NCBI GenBank assembly: GCA_964242575.1
Contig: CAXTCN010000014.1
Span: 1 to 64,000 of the forward strand
Direction of reading: 5' to 3'
Origin: JANPPS01 sp964242575
GTDB taxonomy: Bacteria; Pseudomonadota; Alphaproteobacteria; Acetobacterales; Acetobacteraceae
DNA length: 64,000 bases
In this document: one piece after another, positions 7,154 through 14,989 of the stretch
Layout of the letters: each line of letters opens with the position of its first letter
Position numbering within the stretch: the stretch's first letter is position 1
Position numbers and translations under genes: made by a program
The notes under the pieces: model-generated
The model's database searches: none
The model's input: only the letters and a program-made list of their open reading frames with translations
Told to the model about the DNA's origin: nothing

Positions 7154-8098
7154 TCACGGCAGCACCAGCCGGTCCGGCGGCACCGTGCCGCCGCGAAGGA
7201 CAGCGACGATGCACTCCGCCGCCATGACGCCCATGTTCACCAGGCTGCCGTCCGTAACGCCCGCCACGTGCGGCGTCGCGATCACGCGCGGGTGCCGGCG
7301 CAGCGGATGGCCGGCCGGCGGCGGCTCGTTCTCGAACACGTCCAGCCCAGCGCCGGCCACGTGCCCCCGGTCGAGCGCGTCCAGCAGCGCGTCCTCGTCG
7401 ATCAGCCCGCCGCGGGCCGTGTTGATGACGAACGCGCCCGGCGGCAAGGCTGCGAGTTCGGCGGCGCCGATGATGTGCCGGGTCCCGGGCGTCAGCGGCA
7501 GGTGCAGCGACAACGCGTCCGAGGCCCTCAGCAGCGCGTCCAGCGTGGGTGCCCGCGTGACCCCGGGCGTGTCCGCTCCTGGGTCGAACGCCGCCACCGT
7601 CATGCCGAACGCGCCCGCGAGCCACGCGACGACGCGGCCGATCCCCCCGCAGCCCACCAGCCCCAGCCGCATTCCGGCCACGTCCCGCACCCGGGTGGCC
7701 GCGCCGCGCCAGCCGCCGTCCGCGACCCCAGCGGACAACGCGGGCAAGTCCTTGGCCAGCGCCAGCAGCAACGCCAGGGTGTGCTCCGCGACCGCCTCGC
7801 TGTTGGCGCCCGGCGTCCGGGTCACGATGATGCCGCGCCGTGCCGCCTCGGCCACGTCCACGTCGTCCACCCCCACGCCGTGCCGCGCGATGATGCGGAG
7901 ACCCGGCGCAGCGTCCATCACCGCGCGCGTGACCGGACCCTGGCGCGACAGGATCGCGACCGCGCCGACTTGGGCGGCCAGCGCCGCAACGTCCGCCGCC
8001 GAGGGGTAGGGGGCCATGTAGTGCAAGGTGACGCCGGCGCCCTCAAGCAAGGCGACAGCCGGCGGCGCCAAGCGGGGCGCGGTCATGATGGCGTGCAT
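7154..8098 (-). CDS. D-2-hydroxyacid dehydrogenase (NAD-dependent)
   Basis: A 314-residue member of the D-isomer-specific 2-hydroxyacid dehydrogenase family (phosphoglycerate dehydrogenase-like without a regulatory domain). The Rossmann motif is GLVGCGGIG. The catalytic Arg is in NTARGGLID, the Glu in DVFENEPP and the His in ATPHVAG. The substrate is unknown; similar enzymes act on glycerate, phosphoglycerate or branched 2-keto acids. It sits between olsB and lnt on the same strand, in the place where miaB-phoH-ybeY-corC lie in many relatives. Confidence 0.92.
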   Translation of the reverse strand: MHAIMTAPRLAPPAVALLEGAGVTLHYMAPYPSAADVAALAAQVGAVAILSRQGPVTRAVMDAAPGLRIIARHGVGVDDVDVAEAARRGIIVTRTPGANSEAVAEHTLALLLALAKDLPALSAGVADGGWRGAATRVRDVAGMRLGLVGCGGIGRVVAWLAGAFGMTVAAFDPGADTPGVTRAPTLDALLRASDALSLHLPLTPGTRHIIGAAELAALPPGAFVINTARGGLIDEDALLDALDRGHVAGAGLDVFENEPPPAGHPLRRHPRVIATPHVAGVTDGSLVNMGVMAAECIVAVLRGGTVPPDRLVLP

Positions 8099-8130
8099 GG
8101 AAAACTCCGGTCTGGCGCGTGGCCGCGGAT

Positions 8131-8994
8131 TTACTCCGGCGCGTCGCTGCGCTGCCGTTCGTAGTGCCGGTAGTACTTGTCCGTCACGAGGTCGGTCTTA
8201 AGGATCACGGCCACGTCCGTGGTGTTGAACTGCGGGTCCACCACGGCGCCGTCGCCGATGAACCCGCCGATGCGCAGGTAGCCCTTTATCAGCGGCGGCA
8301 GCGCCTGGTTCACCCGGCGCGGGTCGAAGCTCTCGATCCCGACCCGGCGCATCTCCACGTAACGGTCGGCCCGCGCCCGCGCCCGCAACGCCGGCGGCGC
8401 AAGGTGGTGCTCGTATAAATAGGTCAGCTCCACCGCCAGCGCATCCGGGTCGGTGCCGGGCAGGCTGGCGCAGCCGAATATCAGGTCGATCTGGTTGTGG
8501 AACACGTAGGCGGCGATGCCGCGCCACAGCAGTTGCATGACCGCCCGCCCGCGATGGCTGACATCCACGCACGAACGGCCGAGCTCCAGCGCGCGGCCCG
8601 GGAAGCTCGTGATGAGCGAGATGTCGTACTCGGCCTCCGAGTAGAACCGGCCGACGGCGGCGGCGGCGTCGGGCTGCACCATCCGGTAGGTGCCGACCAC
8701 GCCTTCCGGCCCTGGGCCGATTGAGTGGTCGATCACAAGAAGGTGGTCTGCCACGGCGTCGAACTCGTCGCGGTCCCGCTCGGTCCGCAGCGCTTCGGCG
8801 TCGGCGGCTGCGCCCATCTCCTGGAAGAACACGCGGTAGCGCAACGCGAGCGCGGCGTCGATCTCGTCAGGGGTGGCGGCGAGGCGCACGCCGAGGTTGC
8901 CGGCGCGGATTTCCTCCATGCCGCGTGGCAGAGGCGATTGAAAGGTCAACGGTTGGGAACCCTGGGACCGGGAACTCAAGGATTGGGAGCTCAT
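8131..8994 (-). CDS. olsB: L-ornithine N(alpha)-acyltransferase, OlsB type
   Basis: A 287-residue GNAT-fold enzyme of the OlsB/hemolysin-like family, which transfers a 3-hydroxyacyl chain from acyl-ACP to ornithine in the first step of ornithine lipid synthesis. Diagnostic stretches are ALALRYRVFFQEMG, FDAVADHLLVID, GRALELGRSCV and a long C-terminal segment with PPLIKGYLRIGGFIGDGA. The ATG at 8994 overlaps the stop of the shortened Fur gene (ATGA); a start at residue 26 (MEEIRAGN) is also possible. The acyltransferase olsA that completes the lipid is not in the window. Confidence 0.9.
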   Translation of the reverse strand: MSSQSLSSRSQGSQPLTFQSPLPRGMEEIRAGNLGVRLAATPDEIDAALALRYRVFFQEMGAAADAEALRTERDRDEFDAVADHLLVIDHSIGPGPEGVVGTYRMVQPDAAAAVGRFYSEAEYDISLITSFPGRALELGRSCVDVSHRGRAVMQLLWRGIAAYVFHNQIDLIFGCASLPGTDPDALAVELTYLYEHHLAPPALRARARADRYVEMRRVGIESFDPRRVNQALPPLIKGYLRIGGFIGDGAVVDPQFNTTDVAVILKTDLVTDKYYRHYERQRSDAPE

Positions 8995-9224
8995 GGCGCA
9001 AGCCTGGGCTGGTCCGGCGCAGTCTCCTCGCGTCGGGTCCGCGCCTCGACAGTGCGGTACACCGTTGCAATGGAAATGCGCCCATCCAGGGCGGAGGCGC
9101 GGCGATACAGCTCCTCGACGTCCGGATGGTCGGCAGCGTCGGACAGCACGCGGGCAATGACGCGGCGCTGCCCAGTCATTTTAAGGCCACGTTCAACGCA
9201 CAGGCGCTCAATGCGCGATTCCAT
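8991..9224 (-). pseudogene. Fur-family regulator cut after its DNA-binding domain
   Basis: The first about 60 residues (from MESRIERL) match the Fur winged-helix domain, including MTGQRRVIARVLSDA, HPDVEELYRRA and RISIATVYRTV. Directly after TVYRTV the sequence changes to EARTRREETAP and stops, where a normal Fur would continue with the hinge and the dimerisation/metal-binding domain (His/Cys-rich, another 70-80 residues). None of the three frames downstream holds that domain, so this is loss, not a frameshift. The stop overlaps the olsB start. A stable HTH-only peptide is conceivable but would lack metal sensing. In relatives this locus is rimI-fur-miaB, matching the position next to rimI here. 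Confidence 0.8.
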
Positions 9225-9403
9225 GGGGCTCCCGAAGACGGGGTTCGACTGCGTCAGCACGCCCCGGCGTAGCCGATCTTGGCCCGGCCTGTCGAATCAT
9301 GCCGGACCGGCCGAATTCGCGACAGCCCTGGCCATTCCTTGCGCGACCGGTTCGGCCGCATGACTGGCAACGCGAGCGCGTTCCCAGTCAGGACGACGTT
9401 GGC

Positions 9404-9811
9404 CTAACGCGCGCGCGGCTTGGTGCCCAAGCCGATCTTCTTGGCCAGCGTGGACCGGTGCTTCGCGTAATTCGGCGCCACCATCGGGTAGTCCGGCGGA
9501 AGCTGCCACTTCTCCCGGTACTGCTCGGGCGTCATGTTGTACGAGGTCTTGAGGTGGCGCTTCAGCATCTTAAGCTTCTTGCCGTCCTCCAGGCACACGA
9601 TGTGATCGGGGAACACTGATTTCTTGACCGGCACGGCTGGCTGCTGTTTGTCCGGCACGACCACTTCTTTGCCGACTCCGGCGAGCGTGCGGTAAACCTC
9701 CTGGATGAGGTTGGCCAAGGCGTCCGGCGCGACGGAATTGTTGGATACGTGAGCCGACACAATCTGGGCAGTCAGTCCCAGTACGTCGGAGTTTGCTGTA
9801 GATTCGGCCAC
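9404..9811 (-). CDS. mucR: MucR/Ros-family zinc-finger transcriptional regulator
   Basis: A 135-residue regulator typical of Alphaproteobacteria, where MucR/Ros controls exopolysaccharide and cell-cycle or virulence genes by binding AT-rich DNA. The C2H2-like finger is visible as VCLEDGKKLKMLKRHLKTSYNM followed by TPEQYREKW, with the Cys-Asp-His-His type of ligand set. The GTG at 9811 is chosen because AAGGA lies 9 nt upstream and the product begins with the common AESTANSDVLGLTAQIV; the frame is open to 9874. The upstream 9812-9907 is AT-rich and divergent with the TusA-like gene, fitting autoregulation. An EPS locus at 17.8 kb is a plausible target. Confidence 0.94.
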   Translation of the reverse strand: MAESTANSDVLGLTAQIVSAHVSNNSVAPDALANLIQEVYRTLAGVGKEVVVPDKQQPAVPVKKSVFPDHIVCLEDGKKLKMLKRHLKTSYNMTPEQYREKWQLPPDYPMVAPNYAKHRSTLAKKIGLGTKPRAR

Positions 9812-9907
9812 GAGGCGATTTCCTTCTTTTGCAGTGACTGATGTTATATAGAGAGCCATACAGCCGTTTCGCAATAGATGACTTGAGGGAATAGAACAGG
9901 GTTAATC

Positions 9908-10177
9908 ATGAATGACTTAGTGTTGTTGCCGGATGCAGCAAACCCCGGCCCGGAACCCGCTGTTCTGGACATCACACGGGATGTTTGCCCCATGACCTTT
10001 GTCAGGACCCGCCTGGCATTGGACCGTTTGGCGCCGGGCAGTCTCCTGATGGTGCGACTCCGGGGTGAAGAACCGCGCCGCAACGTCCCGCGCACCGCAC
10101 AGGAGCTGGGCCATGCCGTGCTGAGCCTGGTCGAGGAGGCGGACGGGACAACGTCCCTGCTGTTGCGGCGGGCCTAA
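9908..10177 (+). CDS. TusA-family sulfurtransferase-like protein
   Basis: An 89-residue protein with the small alpha/beta TusA fold. LDITRDVCPMTFVRTRLAL contains the single conserved Cys in a CP-x-x motif; the second proline of the canonical CPxP is replaced by Thr, as in the alphaproteobacterial subgroup. TusA proteins relay persulfide sulfur for tRNA thiolation or molybdenum cofactor maturation. It is divergent from mucR and its stop overlaps that of rimI by 4 bp. The exact role is unproven. Confidence 0.85.
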   Translation: MNDLVLLPDAANPGPEPAVLDITRDVCPMTFVRTRLALDRLAPGSLLMVRLRGEEPRRNVPRTAQELGHAVLSLVEEADGTTSLLLRRA

Positions 10178-10608
10178 GTAACGCCGGAGTTAAGCACGCG
10201 GCGCTGGATCAGCGCGTCGGCGCCGCCGGGGTAATAGCGCTCCCGCCGGCCCACCGTCGTGAACCCGGCCGCGGCATACAGCGCCAGCGCGGCCTGGTTG
10301 ACGTTCGAGACTTCCAGCACCATCGACGCCGCGCCGCGCTGGGCCGCCTCATGCATCGCGCGCTCCAGCAACGCGCGGCCCAGGCCACGGCCTTGCGCTC
10401 CGGGCGCGACGGCCAGCGTCAGGATTTCCGCCTCGTCCGCCGTGACGCGGGCTAAAATTACGCCGCCGGCCGGGCTGAGGCAGCCGAACACGCCGGGCAA
10501 AGCAAGCTGCAACTCGAACGCGTCCGGTCCCCAGCACTCGTTGGGCGGGAACGCCAAACCGTGCACCAGCGCCATCGCCGCGGCATGTGCAGGGCCGGCG
10601 AGGATCAC
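10174..10608 (-). CDS. rimI: Ribosomal protein bS18 alanine N-acetyltransferase
   Basis: A 144-residue GNAT enzyme. The acetyl-CoA loop is APGAQGRGLGRALL and the C-terminal VSNVNQAALALYAAAGFTTVGRRERYY is the standard RimI ending (xNxxAxxLYxxxGF). The start overlaps tsaB by 4 bp; tsaB-rimI pairs are conserved in many bacteria. It is the last gene of the nfuA-rimI operon. Confidence 0.93.
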   Translation of the reverse strand: MILAGPAHAAAMALVHGLAFPPNECWGPDAFELQLALPGVFGCLSPAGGVILARVTADEAEILTLAVAPGAQGRGLGRALLERAMHEAAQRGAASMVLEVSNVNQAALALYAAAGFTTVGRRERYYPGGADALIQRRVLNSGVT

Positions 10609-11216
10609 GAGGGTGGCCGCGCCTCGGGCGGGTCCACGTACAAGGGTTGCGCTGTCCGGCCAGGGTCGCGTTGGGCTGCCCGCGCGACGCCCAACGGGGT
10701 GGGGCGGCGGCTATCCAGCAACAACGCGTCGAACCCGTGTTCCGTAAGCCAAGCCGCGACAGCGGCGGCCGCATCCCCGGCGATGGCCACCGGCCCCTCT
10801 GGCGCCGGCAAACCGTCCAGCGCCACGGCATGGACCACGCCGCCCTGTTCCAGGAACACCCGCCCGCGCCGCGAGTCGACCGCGACCCAAAGCGCCCGCC
10901 CCGGCGTCGGCTGCGCCAGCGCCTGGCCCACCGTCACGCCCACGACCGGCACGCCCGCCGCGAGCCCAATACCGTGCGCAAGCGACAGCGCCGCTCGCAG
11001 GCCGGTGAAGCTGCCCGGGCCGACGGTCACCGCCACCATCGTCAGCAAAGCGGCAGTGATCCCGGCCTCCGCCAGCACGGCCTCCGCCATTGCCGGCAAC
11101 GCCGCAGCACTGCCGCGCGCGCCGTCCTGATGGCGCTCGGCGAGCACGCCCGCGTCGCCCACCACGCCCGCCGAGCATCCGGCCAGGGCCGCGTCAAGCG
11201 CCAAGATGATGGCCAA
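10605..11216 (-). CDS. tsaB: tRNA threonylcarbamoyladenosine biosynthesis protein TsaB
   Basis: A 203-residue ASKHA-fold protein that scaffolds TsaD/TsaE in the synthesis of t6A37. Hallmarks are the opening ILALDAALAGCSAGV, VTVGPGSFTGLRAAL and the Ala-rich helix after it. It begins 1 bp after modC and overlaps rimI. In relatives it follows nfuA directly; here four genes are inserted between. Confidence 0.93.
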   Translation of the reverse strand: MAIILALDAALAGCSAGVVGDAGVLAERHQDGARGSAAALPAMAEAVLAEAGITAALLTMVAVTVGPGSFTGLRAALSLAHGIGLAAGVPVVGVTVGQALAQPTPGRALWVAVDSRRGRVFLEQGGVVHAVALDGLPAPEGPVAIAGDAAAAVAAWLTEHGFDALLLDSRRPTPLGVARAAQRDPGRTAQPLYVDPPEARPPS

Positions 11217-12299
11217 TCAAGCGCCTCCGTGATCGAACGCGATGGACTTCACCAACGCATGGACAGGCAGTCCCGGCGTCAATGCCAACCGGTCCACCGC
11301 GTCCCGCGTAACGCGCGCCAGCAACCGGGCCGGACCGATGCGCAGCGTTACGAACGCCTCGTGCGGCCCGGCGGGGCTGATGCGCTCGATGGACGCAGGC
11401 AGGACGTTGTGGCTGCTGATGCCGCGCGGCGGGTCGAGCGCCACCGCCACGTCCCGGGCGCGCACCCGGAGGCGCAGGCGCGTGCCGGCCGGGTCCGCCC
11501 GCAACGGCACCCACAACGCGCCGCCCGCGAACGCAAGGCGGGACAGTCCGCGCGCCGGGTCATGCGCCTCGATGACGCAGGCCAGCACCGCGCCGGCGTC
11601 GCGCCGGCCCGCCAGCAACGGCAGGTCGGTCCGGGCCGAAAACGCGTCGAGCGGACCCGCCGCCATTACCCGCCCGGCGTCCAGCAGCACCAGCGTATCC
11701 GCCAGTCGGTCCACCTCGTCCAGCGCGTGCGTCACATACAGGATCGGCAGGCCACCGTGGTCCCGCAGGCGTTCGAGGAACGGCAGGATTTCGGCCCGGC
11801 GCGGCGCGTCCAGCGCGGCCAACGGCTCGTCCATCAGCAACAGGCGCGGACGCGACAGCAACGCGCGGCCGAGCGCCACCCGCTGCCGCTCGCCCCCGGA
11901 CAAGTGCCGTGGCCGGCGGTGCAACAGCGGCGCGATGCCGAGCAGGTCCACGACCTCCTGGAACTCCGGCCCTTTGGCGCCCCGTGCCGCCCGGCGCGCG
12001 CCGTACTGCAGGTTGGTGCGGACCGACAGGTGCGGGAACAGCCGCGCGTCCTGGAACACGACGCCGCAGCCGCGGCGCTCCGGGGCCAAATTGACCCGCG
12101 TGGCGGTGTCGAGCAGCACCGCGCCGTCCAGCGCCACCCGTCCGGCGCCGGGCCGCAGCAGCCCGGCCACTGCTTGCAGCATCGTGCTTTTGCCGGAGCC
12201 TGACGGCCCGAACAGCACGGTCACGCCCGGCGTCGGCGCTGTGAACGCCGCTTCAAGCGTAAAAGCGCCGATGCTGTGGTGGACCTCAACCTCCAGCAC
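11217..12299 (-). CDS. modC: Molybdate ABC transporter ATP-binding protein
   Basis: A 360-residue ATPase. Walker A is FGPSGSGKST, the ABC signature LSGGERQRVALGRAL and Walker B LLLMDEPLAALD. After about residue 285 comes a TOBE/Mop-like molybdate-binding domain (VLPASIERISPAG, LLARVTRDAVDRL). It overlaps modB by one base. ModC powers high-affinity molybdate import, relevant to the Mo enzymes IorAB and MsrP in this window. Confidence 0.95.
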   Translation of the reverse strand: MLEVEVHHSIGAFTLEAAFTAPTPGVTVLFGPSGSGKSTMLQAVAGLLRPGAGRVALDGAVLLDTATRVNLAPERRGCGVVFQDARLFPHLSVRTNLQYGARRAARGAKGPEFQEVVDLLGIAPLLHRRPRHLSGGERQRVALGRALLSRPRLLLMDEPLAALDAPRRAEILPFLERLRDHGGLPILYVTHALDEVDRLADTLVLLDAGRVMAAGPLDAFSARTDLPLLAGRRDAGAVLACVIEAHDPARGLSRLAFAGGALWVPLRADPAGTRLRLRVRARDVAVALDPPRGISSHNVLPASIERISPAGPHEAFVTLRIGPARLLARVTRDAVDRLALTPGLPVHALVKSIAFDHGGA

Positions 12300-12988
12300 T
12301 ACCCCAGCAGCCGGTGCATGCGCCGGGCAATCAGCTCGGACAGCATGAGGCCGGTCAATGCCAGCGTCAGCGACACGAGCGCGAGCTTGCCGGCGGTGGC
12401 CTCGCCGCCCGGCACTTGGGTGGCGGCGTAAATGGCAAGCGGCAGGGTTTGCGTCTCGCCAGGGATGTTAGAGGCGAAGGTGATGACCGCGCCGAACTCG
12501 CCGAGGCCGGCGGCGAACGCGACCACGGCGCCGGACAGGATGCCGGGCGTCATCAGCGGCAGGGTGACGGTCAGGAACCGGTCCACCGGCCCGGCGCCCA
12601 AGGTGCGCGCCGCCGCCTCCAGCCCCGGGTCCACCGCCTCCAGGGACAGGCGGACGGCGCGGACCATCAACGGAAACGACATGACTGCGGTCGCGAGCGA
12701 CGCGCCGGCCGTGGTGAACACCAGCCGCACGCCGAACCAGTCATTCAGCAGCGCGCCGACCGGCCCGCGCACGCCGAACAGCACCAGCAGCGCCCAGCCG
12801 ACAACCACCGGCGGCAACACCAGCGGCAGGTGCGCCAGCGCGTCCAGCACCGGCCGTCCGGCAAAACGCCAGCGGGACAGCACGTAGGCCGTCATGACCG
12901 CCAGCGGCAGCCCGAACAGCACGCTGCGGGTCGCGACGGACAGGCTCAGCCGTACGGCATCCCACTCCTCCGGGGTAAGCCAGCTCAC
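12299..12988 (-). CDS. modB: Molybdate ABC transporter permease
   Basis: A 229-residue inner-membrane protein with five to six hydrophobic helices and the EAA-like cytoplasmic loop AARTLGAGPVDRFLTVTLPLM that docks on ModC. LPPVVVGWALLVLFG and FAAGLGEFGAVITFASNIPG are highly typical of ModB. It overlaps modA by 4 bp and modC by 1 bp. Confidence 0.96.
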   Translation of the reverse strand: MSWLTPEEWDAVRLSLSVATRSVLFGLPLAVMTAYVLSRWRFAGRPVLDALAHLPLVLPPVVVGWALLVLFGVRGPVGALLNDWFGVRLVFTTAGASLATAVMSFPLMVRAVRLSLEAVDPGLEAAARTLGAGPVDRFLTVTLPLMTPGILSGAVVAFAAGLGEFGAVITFASNIPGETQTLPLAIYAATQVPGGEATAGKLALVSLTLALTGLMLSELIARRMHRLLG

Positions 12989-13749
12989 TCCCGGACCAGG
13001 AAGCCCAGCCGCCGATAGGTGGACGCCGCGTCCGGCCCAGTCAGGAACGCAAGCAGGGCTTGCGCGTCCGGCCCGGCTTGGCGGGTGAGCGCGAAGGGAT
13101 ACGTGATGGCCGGGTATGAGCCGTCCGGGAACGTGCCAACTACGCGGACCATGCGGGAGGCCTGGGCGTCGCTGGCGTAGACGATGCCGAGCGGCGCCTC
13201 GCCACGCTCAACCAGCAGCAAGGCAGCGCGGACGTTGTCGGCGCGGGCCAGGCGCGGGGATACGGCATCCCAGATGCCGAGCGTCTGCAACGCTGCCTGC
13301 GCATAGATGCCTACTGGAACGCTGGCCGGGTCGCCGGTCGCGATCCGCCCGTTGGGACCGAGCCGGGCCAGCAAGTCCACGCCGGGCGCTAAGGTGATCT
13401 CGCCCGGCTGGTCCGCTGGCGCCACCAGCACCAAGCGGTTGCCGAGCGGGCTGGGGCGGGAAGCCGGAACGATCAGGTCGCGCTGCGCCAGGTAGTCCAT
13501 CCAGGACTCATCGGCGGAGGCGAACAGATCCGCCGGCGCGCCCTGTTCGATCTGCCGGGCCAAGGCGGCGGACGACGCGAAGGAGAACCGCGGCGCGACG
13601 TGGCCGCGCGCCGCCCAGGCCGCGCCCAGCTCACGCACCGCGTCAGTCAGGCTGGCGGCGGCGAACGCGGTGGCAGTGGCCTGCGCCTTGGCCTGCAAGG
13701 GCAACAACGCGGCGGTGGCAATCAGGACGCGGCGGCGCATTGGCGTCAC
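12985..13749 (-). CDS. modA: Molybdate-binding periplasmic protein
   Basis: A 254-residue substrate-binding protein with an N-terminal signal peptide (basic MTPMRRR, hydrophobic core, AKA or AQA cleavage around residue 20-24). AAASLTDAVRELG, FSFASSAALARQIEQGAPADLFASAD and GIVYASDAQ are ModA signatures; Ser residues of ASSAAL bind molybdate. It overlaps the nitroreductase stop by 4 bp, so its translation is coupled to that gene. Confidence 0.95.
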   Translation of the reverse strand: MTPMRRRVLIATAALLPLQAKAQATATAFAAASLTDAVRELGAAWAARGHVAPRFSFASSAALARQIEQGAPADLFASADESWMDYLAQRDLIVPASRPSPLGNRLVLVAPADQPGEITLAPGVDLLARLGPNGRIATGDPASVPVGIYAQAALQTLGIWDAVSPRLARADNVRAALLLVERGEAPLGIVYASDAQASRMVRVVGTFPDGSYPAITYPFALTRQAGPDAQALLAFLTGPDAASTYRRLGFLVRE

Positions 13750-14330
13750 TCCAGACGGCAGGCCTCATTGAAATCCAACCGCGGCGCACGGGGATGCAGC
13801 AAGCCGGCGTCGCCATGGCCGAGGTTGATGAGAAAGTTGCTCTTCCACCCGGTCGAGACCATGAACTCGGCATCCACCTTGGCATTGTCGAAGCCGGACA
13901 TCGGCCCGGTGTCCAGGCCCGCCGCGCGCGCCGCCATAATCAGGTAGGCCCCCTGCAGCGTGCCGTTGCGGAACGCCGTCGCAGCCGCCAGCGCGTCGTT
14001 GCCCGCGAACCAGGACCGGGCGTCGGCGTGGGGAAACAGCCGCGGCAGGTGTTCGAAGAATTGCGAATCGTGCGCCACGATGCACACCACCGGCGCGGCC
14101 ATGGTCTTGTCCGCGTTGCCGGCGGACAAGGCGGGCTTGAGCCGCTCCTTGGCCTCCATGGTGCGCAGGAACAGGAAACGCGCCGGCGAGCAGTTGGCCG
14201 AGGTCGGACCCATTTTCAGCAGGTCGTACACCCGGCGCAACTCATCGTCCGACACGGCCTGGCCAGTCCAGTGGTAGTGCGTTCGCGCGCCCCGGAACAG
14301 CGTGGCGAGTGCGGTGTCGTCTAGCTGCAC
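13746..14330 (-). CDS. rutE: Malonic semialdehyde reductase-like nitroreductase (RutE family)
   Basis: A 194-residue FMN-dependent nitroreductase-fold protein. GPTSANCSPARFLFL, FRNGTLQGAYLIMAARA and DTGPMSGFDNAKVDAEF are the conserved segments of the RutE/HadB group. RutE in pyrimidine degradation reduces malonic semialdehyde to 3-hydroxypropionate, but no other rut genes are nearby, so the physiological substrate is open. It lies 1 bp from nfuA and overlaps modA. Confidence 0.85.
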   Translation of the reverse strand: MQLDDTALATLFRGARTHYHWTGQAVSDDELRRVYDLLKMGPTSANCSPARFLFLRTMEAKERLKPALSAGNADKTMAAPVVCIVAHDSQFFEHLPRLFPHADARSWFAGNDALAAATAFRNGTLQGAYLIMAARAAGLDTGPMSGFDNAKVDAEFMVSTGWKSNFLINLGHGDAGLLHPRAPRLDFNEACRLE

Positions 14331-14331
14331 C

Positions 14332-14889
14332 CTAGTACTCGACCTGCTCCACGCTGGTGACCTCGGGGACGTAATGCCGCAGCATGTTCTCGATGCCGTG
14401 CTTCAGCGTGGCGGACGAGCTTGGGCAGCCGCTGCAAGCGCCCTGCATATGCAGGCGGACCACGCCTTCGCGGTAGCCGCGGAACACGATGTCGCCGCCG
14501 TCGCCCGCCACCGCCGGGCGCACCCGGGTGTCCAGCAGCTCCTTGATCTGGTCCACGATCTCCTGATCCTCGGGCGCCACGTCCTCGTCCACCGCATCGT
14601 CTTGCCCCTCGACCACCGGGCGGCCGGCGACGAAGTGCTCCACCAGCACGCCGAGCACCTGCGGCCGCAATGACTGCCAGTCCGACAGGTCATTCTTGGT
14701 GACGGTCACGAAGTCCCCGCCAAAGAATACGCGGGCGACGCCGGGCAGGGCGAACAGCGCGGTGGCGAGCGGGCTGCGCGTTGCCAGGTCCGGGCCGGCG
14801 AAGTCGGCGGTGCCGGCGCCCATAACGTCCCGCCCCGGCAGGAACTTGAGGGTGGCCGGGTTCGGGGTGCCTTCAGTCTCGATGAACAT
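14332..14889 (-). CDS. nfuA: NifU-type Fe-S cluster scaffold/carrier protein
   Basis: A 185-residue protein with an N-terminal Nfu_N domain (MFIETEGTPNPATLKFLPG) and a C-terminal NifU domain carrying the cluster-binding CSGCPSSSATLKHGIE near residue 155. It carries 4Fe-4S clusters to apoproteins. First gene of the operon running to rimI; its upstream region faces the 5'-nucleotidase gene. Confidence 0.95.
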   Translation of the reverse strand: MFIETEGTPNPATLKFLPGRDVMGAGTADFAGPDLATRSPLATALFALPGVARVFFGGDFVTVTKNDLSDWQSLRPQVLGVLVEHFVAGRPVVEGQDDAVDEDVAPEDQEIVDQIKELLDTRVRPAVAGDGGDIVFRGYREGVVRLHMQGACSGCPSSSATLKHGIENMLRHYVPEVTSVEQVEY

Positions 14890-14989
14890 GCGGATACCTC
14901 AATGGGGACCTAATGGGTACGGATACGATGCACATTTGGCGAAACGGCAGGCTGATGCAAGTGGCGTCCCGGGTGTGGTAGGCTCGGCC

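Noticed and set aside
5557..7227. 556-codon plus-strand frame over lnt
   Set aside because: Low-complexity Arg/Gln/His sequence antisense to an unmistakable lnt; third-position GC effect only.
8867..9157. Frameshifted continuation of the Fur gene
   Set aside because: The alternative frames after the break hold no His/Cys-rich Fur dimerisation domain, so a simple frameshift does not explain the short Fur.
10587..12203. Long plus-strand frame over tsaB and modC
   Set aside because: Antisense shadow; the opposite strand carries intact TsaB and ModC motifs.
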